From DATMRF01 sp035566435 (lineage in GTDB: Bacteria; Verrucomicrobiota; Verrucomicrobiia; Limisphaerales; UBA8199), in the NCBI GenBank assembly GCA_035566435.1, contig DATMRF010000013.1, positions 1-50,001 of the forward strand: a stretch of 50,001 nt of DNA, written 5' to 3'. Shown here piece by piece: positions 46,090 to 50,001 of this stretch (positions within the stretch are counted from its first letter, which is position 1; the number at the start of each line of letters is the position of its first letter). Made by a program: the position numbers and the translations under genes. The notes beneath the pieces are model-generated. The model was not told the origin of the DNA and did no database searches. It worked only from the letters and a program-made list of their open reading frames with translations.

Positions 46090-48408
46090 ATGAAACTTTC
46101 TCCGAAATATTACCTGCTCATCGCTTTGTGCGCGGTAAGGCTGACTTCAATGGTTGCCGGCGCCGCAGCGCCAGTCTCCGGCACCCTGGAGTTGGATTTG
46201 CGCTATCTGCGCAAATTGGACACCGGTATGGACCAGTGGGAACAGGTGACGAACCATTCCCGGTGGGAAGCCTCCCGCACAGCGGCCGTGGTTTGCGACA
46301 TGTGGGACCGGCACTGGTGCAGGAGCACGACGGCGCGGGTGGCAGAGATGGCGCCCCGCATGAACGATGTGCTCGCCGAACTGCGCCGCCGCGGCGTTTT
46401 GATCATCCACTGTCCAAGTGACACGATGAAGTATTATGAAGGTACGCCGGGCCGCAAGCTGGCCCAGGCGGCGCTGCATGTGGAAACCGCGATCCCGCTG
46501 AAAGGTTGGGCCAACCTCGACCCCACCCGAGAAGCGCTTCTGCCCATCGACGATTCCGACGGCGGTTGCCCGGACGACCCGCCTTGCAAACCCGCAACCC
46601 AGGCGCCCTGGCCGTGGCAACACGAAATCGACGCCCTCCAGATCAAAGAAGGCGATGCCGCCACCGACAGCGCCGAAGCCTTTTATCTCATGCGCCAGCG
46701 AGGCATCACCAACGTCATCGTCATGGGGGTTCATGAGAACATGTGTGTGCTGGGCCGGCCGTTTTCCATCCGTCAAATGGTCAGCCAAGGGCAAAACGTC
46801 GCGCTTCTGCGCGACTTGACGGACACGATGTACAACCCGCGGAAGAAACCGTACGTGGATCACTTCACCGGCACCGACTTAATGACCTGGCACATCGAAA
46901 AATACTGGTGTCCGACCATTACCTCCGACCAGATTGTGGGCGGGTCGCCGTTCCATTTCGCCGCCGATGCCAACCGGCCCGCACCGGTCTTTCATAATTA
47001 CGTCAAATTGCCGGCCACCGACACGCATTACCGGCGAGTCAAATCGTATATCGAGGACACGCCCAATCCGGATTACAGCCAGGCTTCCGATGCGGCGCGC
47101 GCCGCCTTCCGCCAAATGAAATATGGCGTCCGCATTCACTGGGGAGTCTATGCCATGCTCGACTATGGGTGTAATGCCTCCTGGCCGTTCGTTCGCGCAG
47201 ACTCCGGCCATCCAATGCTGAACAACGAACAGCGTCAGGCCTATCAACAGTTTTACCAGAGGTTCAACCCCACCAACTTCAACGCCGATGGCTGGATGGA
47301 GCTGTTCCAGACTAACGGCATTAAGGTCGTCGCCTTCACCACCAAGCACCATGATGGATTTTCGATGTTCGACACGCACGCCCACGTCGCGCGTCGCGTC
47401 AACTGGACCGCTCCCGGCGGACCTAAAACCGAGGACTGCGATCTGGCTTACAGCATTATGGAGAGCCCCTACCATCGGGACATCGTCAAAGAAGTGACCG
47501 ACGCCGCCCATCGCCATAATCTGAAGATCGACCTCTACTTCTCTCACCCGGATTGGTATGACGCCGACTTCCGCCCCTTTGCCGACCATCCTTTGCACGA
47601 TCGGGTGAGCAAGGCCGAGCACCCCGACCAATGGAACCACTTCATCCAGCGCCATCGCCAGCAACTGACCGAATTGCTCACGCAATATGGCAAGATCGAC
47701 CTTATGTGCCTCGATCAATATTTCGATGAAACGGTGTGGTTGGATTTGCGCGAAACGATTGAGAGCATTCGCCACCTCCAACCTGACGTAATGTTCCGCT
47801 GCCGTGGGATCGGCAACTACGGCGACTATTACACGCCTGAACAGTTCGTTCCAGGCTCGAAGGAGAACACGGACATGCCCCGGATGGTCATCTATCCTCT
47901 GGGTGGAGATGGCATCTGGAGCTATCAACCGGACGCCAGCAAATACAAGGACGGGGCGTGGATTATCGCCAGCCTGGTCGATACGGTCGCCAAGGGCGGC
48001 AATTTCATGGTGGGCATCGGGCCCGATGCCACCGGGCTGTTCCATCCCAAAGCCATCGCGGCGCTGCAGGAGGCCGGGGCCTGGCTCAAAATCAACGGTG
48101 AAGCCATCTTTAATACACGCACGCTCCCTGGCGAGAATTGGAAGGAAGGCAACAACCTCCGGTTTACCCAGGCCGAAGCGGGTTCGGCGATCTACGCTAT
48201 TGCACTGCAATGGCCGGGGGAGGAACTGGCGCTCCACTCGGTTAAACTCGCGCCTGGAGCGACCGTCACCATGCTCGGGGCCAGCGAAACGTTGCGCTGG
48301 CACCCAGATGCGGCCGGAGGGACGGTCGTTAGCCTTCCAGCCCGCTGGCAATCGGCCGCCGGCCGCCCTGGCCCTTTGCCGTGCGTATTCAAACTTGAAT
48401 CGAAATGA
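46090..48408 (+). CDS. Exported isochorismatase-like hydrolase fused to GH29 alpha-L-fucosidase
   Basis: A 772-residue fusion with a signal peptide (MKLSPKYYLLIALCAVRLTS). Residues ~50-290 are an isochorismatase-superfamily cysteine hydrolase: Asp70 in AAVVCDMWDRHWC and the nucleophile Cys219 in VIVMGVHENMCVLGR, with a cis-peptide-type V-M-G loop before it. Relatives include nicotinamidase and N-carbamoylsarcosine amidase. Residues ~340-772 are a GH29 fucosidase: RIHWGVYAML, KVVAFTTKHHDGFSMFDT (active-site His pair), YFSHPDWYD and the nucleophile Asp542 in IDLMCLDQYFDE; the acid/base lies further on. Both domains are full length. The stop overlaps the start of the GH39-like gene (ATGA). An enzyme that removes an amide or related group and an alpha-L-fucose from the same chain is the simplest reading, but it is inference. 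Confidence 0.88.
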   Translation: MKLSPKYYLLIALCAVRLTSMVAGAAAPVSGTLELDLRYLRKLDTGMDQWEQVTNHSRWEASRTAAVVCDMWDRHWCRSTTARVAEMAPRMNDVLAELRRRGVLIIHCPSDTMKYYEGTPGRKLAQAALHVETAIPLKGWANLDPTREALLPIDDSDGGCPDDPPCKPATQAPWPWQHEIDALQIKEGDAATDSAEAFYLMRQRGITNVIVMGVHENMCVLGRPFSIRQMVSQGQNVALLRDLTDTMYNPRKKPYVDHFTGTDLMTWHIEKYWCPTITSDQIVGGSPFHFAADANRPAPVFHNYVKLPATDTHYRRVKSYIEDTPNPDYSQASDAARAAFRQMKYGVRIHWGVYAMLDYGCNASWPFVRADSGHPMLNNEQRQAYQQFYQRFNPTNFNADGWMELFQTNGIKVVAFTTKHHDGFSMFDTHAHVARRVNWTAPGGPKTEDCDLAYSIMESPYHRDIVKEVTDAAHRHNLKIDLYFSHPDWYDADFRPFADHPLHDRVSKAEHPDQWNHFIQRHRQQLTELLTQYGKIDLMCLDQYFDETVWLDLRETIESIRHLQPDVMFRCRGIGNYGDYYTPEQFVPGSKENTDMPRMVIYPLGGDGIWSYQPDASKYKDGAWIIASLVDTVAKGGNFMVGIGPDATGLFHPKAIAALQEAGAWLKINGEAIFNTRTLPGENWKEGNNLRFTQAEAGSAIYAIALQWPGEELALHSVKLAPGATVTMLGASETLRWHPDAAGGTVVSLPARWQSAAGRPGPLPCVFKLESK

Positions 48409-49790
48409 GGAACGGTTTCATTGTAACCGCGGCAACGTTCCTTGTGGCGTTCACGGCCTCGGCGCAAATCACGGCGCGAGTCCAGGTCGTCCTCACCAAT
48501 CGCCTGGGTCCGCTCAATATCAGCCGGATGGCACTCTGCCAGGGCGGGATGTCTGATGCTCCCATGTGGGACAGCCGTGTGGCCGAGGTGCGCGCCCTCA
48601 AGCCGAGCTTAATTCGCCTGTTCGTTCAGGAGTACTCCGACCTCCTGCCCGGACACGGACGCTTCCACTTCGAAACCTTGGATTCTTCGGTGGAGACGAT
48701 CTTGAAAACAGGCGCTGAACCTCTCATGTGCCTCTGCTTCAAACCGCGCGTGCTGTTTCCCCAGATTAACCAGGACATCGTTGAGCCCACGAATTACGCC
48801 GAGTGGGAAGACCTCATTTTCCACCTCGTCCGTCATTACCAGGAACGGGGCGCCCGGATTCGCTATTGGGAGGTCGCCAATGAACCCGATATCGGCGAGG
48901 ATGGAGGCTGCCCGTACCGGTTCAAACCGGACAGCTACGTCCGCTACTACCAGCACACGGCGGCGGCGATTCTGCGCGCCGACCCGCAAGCGCGTGTCGG
49001 CGGCCCGGCCCTGGCCTCGGTTCGTTCTCCCATCCTTCCCGCGCTGCTGGAAGCCGCCCGCACCAATCAGACGCCACTTCATTTCATTTCCTGGCACGCC
49101 TACACGAGCTCGCCCGGTTCGGTACGGAAAACCATCGATTTCGCCAATGATTTGCTGAGGAAGTATCCCTCTCTGAACCCGGAGACCATGCTGGATGAAT
49201 GGAACATGGACCTGACGAACCCGCCGCTGGAGCCCCGGTTTCAGCCCTGCTTTATCGCGGAGGTCATTTGGCAAATGAAAGATGCCGGCCTGGACTATTC
49301 CTGCTACTTCCACATCCGTGACTGGTATGTGGATATTGACAAATTCACGCCGTTCTTTTCACCGCACGGCGCGGCGTTTATGGCGCGATGGTGGAACCGC
49401 ATGCCGCAGTTCGACGGCCTGTTCGATTACCAGAATAACATCCGACCCGCCTACTTCGCCTTTAAGCTTCTCTCACGCCTCCAGGGCGAGCGGTTGCCGC
49501 TGAGTTCGACCCACGCCGCCGTTCACGGCTTCGCCACCCACGACGAACAGATGCGCATGGACAACCTGGTGCTGTGGAATTTCTCGGCGGAAACCGTGCC
49601 GGTCGAGCTCTTGCTCCTGGGCCTGAGCCGAGACATGCGCACACGCCAGATCATTCTGGACGCGCAAATTGCCAGCAACGATGAAAATGCCCGCCTCCGC
49701 CCCGAGCCGTTCGCAACTCTTCCAAAAGGCGATCGCCATCTGGATCTCAAGCTTGAACCCTACGCAGTCCACTACTGGTCATTCGAGTAG
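48405..49790 (+). CDS. Exported GH39-like (clan GH-A) glycoside hydrolase
   Basis: A 461-residue protein with a signal peptide (MRNGFIVTAATFLVAFTASA). The TIM barrel of clan GH-A has its acid/base Glu160 in RYWEVANEPDIG (N-E-P) and its nucleophile Glu265 in ETMLDEWNMDL. Other strands: LKPSLIRLFVQEYSDL near residue 65, HFISWHAYTSS before the nucleophile, and the C-terminal beta-domain (RMDNLVLWNFSAETVPVELL). The family includes beta-xylosidases and alpha-L-iduronidases. It is translationally coupled by a 4-bp overlap to the isochorismatase/GH29 fusion, so the two enzymes are made in step and probably act on the same glycan. GH39 versus a related GH-A family is not certain. Confidence 0.8.
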   Translation: MRNGFIVTAATFLVAFTASAQITARVQVVLTNRLGPLNISRMALCQGGMSDAPMWDSRVAEVRALKPSLIRLFVQEYSDLLPGHGRFHFETLDSSVETILKTGAEPLMCLCFKPRVLFPQINQDIVEPTNYAEWEDLIFHLVRHYQERGARIRYWEVANEPDIGEDGGCPYRFKPDSYVRYYQHTAAAILRADPQARVGGPALASVRSPILPALLEAARTNQTPLHFISWHAYTSSPGSVRKTIDFANDLLRKYPSLNPETMLDEWNMDLTNPPLEPRFQPCFIAEVIWQMKDAGLDYSCYFHIRDWYVDIDKFTPFFSPHGAAFMARWWNRMPQFDGLFDYQNNIRPAYFAFKLLSRLQGERLPLSSTHAAVHGFATHDEQMRMDNLVLWNFSAETVPVELLLLGLSRDMRTRQIILDAQIASNDENARLRPEPFATLPKGDRHLDLKLEPYAVHYWSFE

Positions 49791-49817
49791 GAGGGCGGAT
49801 AAGCATTGAGCCAACGA

Positions 49818-49874
49818 GAGGCAGCCGGTTCTGTCGGTGTGCATTCGTGAGTCGGTGGCGACTGGGGCTGCCTC
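49818..49874. repeat. 9-bp inverted repeat between the GH39-like gene and the transposase
   Basis: GAGGCAGCC (49818-49826) and GGCTGCCTC (49866-49874) are perfect inverted copies separated by 39 bp. It could be a stem-loop at the 3' end of the glycan operon; no T run follows. The sequence between it and 49921 should contain the left end of the IS element, but terminal repeats cannot be verified without the right end. Confidence 0.5.
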
Positions 49875-49920
49875 GAATTGACGGACAGTGGAATCGGGGA
49901 ACAGTGAACTGTCCGAACCT

Positions 49921-50001
49921 ATGAAAGAAATACCTGTGCAAGCGCGGCGAAAGTATGATGCAACCTTCAAGGGTGCAGCGGTCCAGAACTGGGTGAGCAG
50001 C
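49921..50001 (+). mobile_element. IS3-type transposase, 5' part (cut by the window edge)
   Basis: ATG at 49921 opens a frame reading MKEIPVQARRKYDATFKGAA then VQNWVSS at the window end. This is the start of OrfA-type transposases of the IS3/IS911 group (R-R-x-Y-x-x-x-F-K-x-x-A-V, the first helices of the N-terminal HTH). The gene runs out of the window, so it is unknown whether it is complete. It marks the right border of the glycan locus. Confidence 0.65.

Overview
The window looks like a chromosomal accessory region of a Verrucomicrobium, most likely of the Pedosphaera/Limisphaerales type. This is inferred from gene content, not from a marker gene. The clues are an adjacent PSD1-type cytochrome/DUF1549-DUF1553 protein and DUF1501 protein, an ECF-like sigma factor beside a zinc-ribbon Ser/Thr kinase, a stand-alone SWIB protein, many secreted TIM-barrel sugar hydrolases, and a GH-like protein with the C-terminal domain typical of verrucomicrobial exoproteins. 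GC content is high. There are no rRNA genes, intact tRNAs or CRISPR arrays.

Left part (1-15.9 kb): an ankyrin-repeat protein, an alkyltransferase-like DNA repair protein without the acceptor cysteine, a small membrane protein and a MerR regulator. These are followed by a run of broken genes (integrase stump, NmrA and CIA30 fragments, RecD2 tail, GDSL stub, IstB tail). Between the fragments lie intact genes: a DUF1080 lectin-like protein, a GlcG/HbpS-like protein, a secreted GH20-like hydrolase, a nitrilase-family amidase, a Tat-exported Gfo/Idh/MocA oxidoreductase, SWIB, a formylglycine-enzyme-like protein and a DUF2891 gene broken by one amber codon.

Middle part (15.9-29.3 kb): the DUF1501 and PSD1 pair, an ACS-type MFS transporter, a sigma factor plus kinase signalling pair, an aldo/keto reductase, and a DUF2007/coiled-coil locus. 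Two copies of a ~280-bp dispersed repeat (22.5 and 27.9 kb), each holding a 9-bp tandem array, bracket the sigma/kinase/reductase segment.

Right part (29.4-50 kb): a carbohydrate-utilisation region. Two apiosidase-like/collagen-binding-type TIM-barrel proteins and a nitrilase-family hydrolase read left. A second, frameshifted nitrilase-family gene, a glutamyl-Q tRNA(Asp) synthetase and a DUF4203 membrane protein read right. A rightward locus follows: GH2 protein, tandem alpha/beta-hydrolase esterase, RbsD/FucU mutarotase, alcohol-dehydrogenase stub, MFS transporter, an isochorismatase-like/GH29 alpha-L-fucosidase fusion and a GH39-like hydrolase. An IS3-type transposase begins at the right edge. 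The set fits degradation of a fucose-containing, esterified and perhaps amidated glycan: exported hydrolases release sugars, the MFS protein imports them and FucU interconverts anomers.

The notable overall feature is the density of gene relics. At least eleven truncated or disrupted genes can be recognised, several with the lesion visible at base resolution, together with several repeat families.
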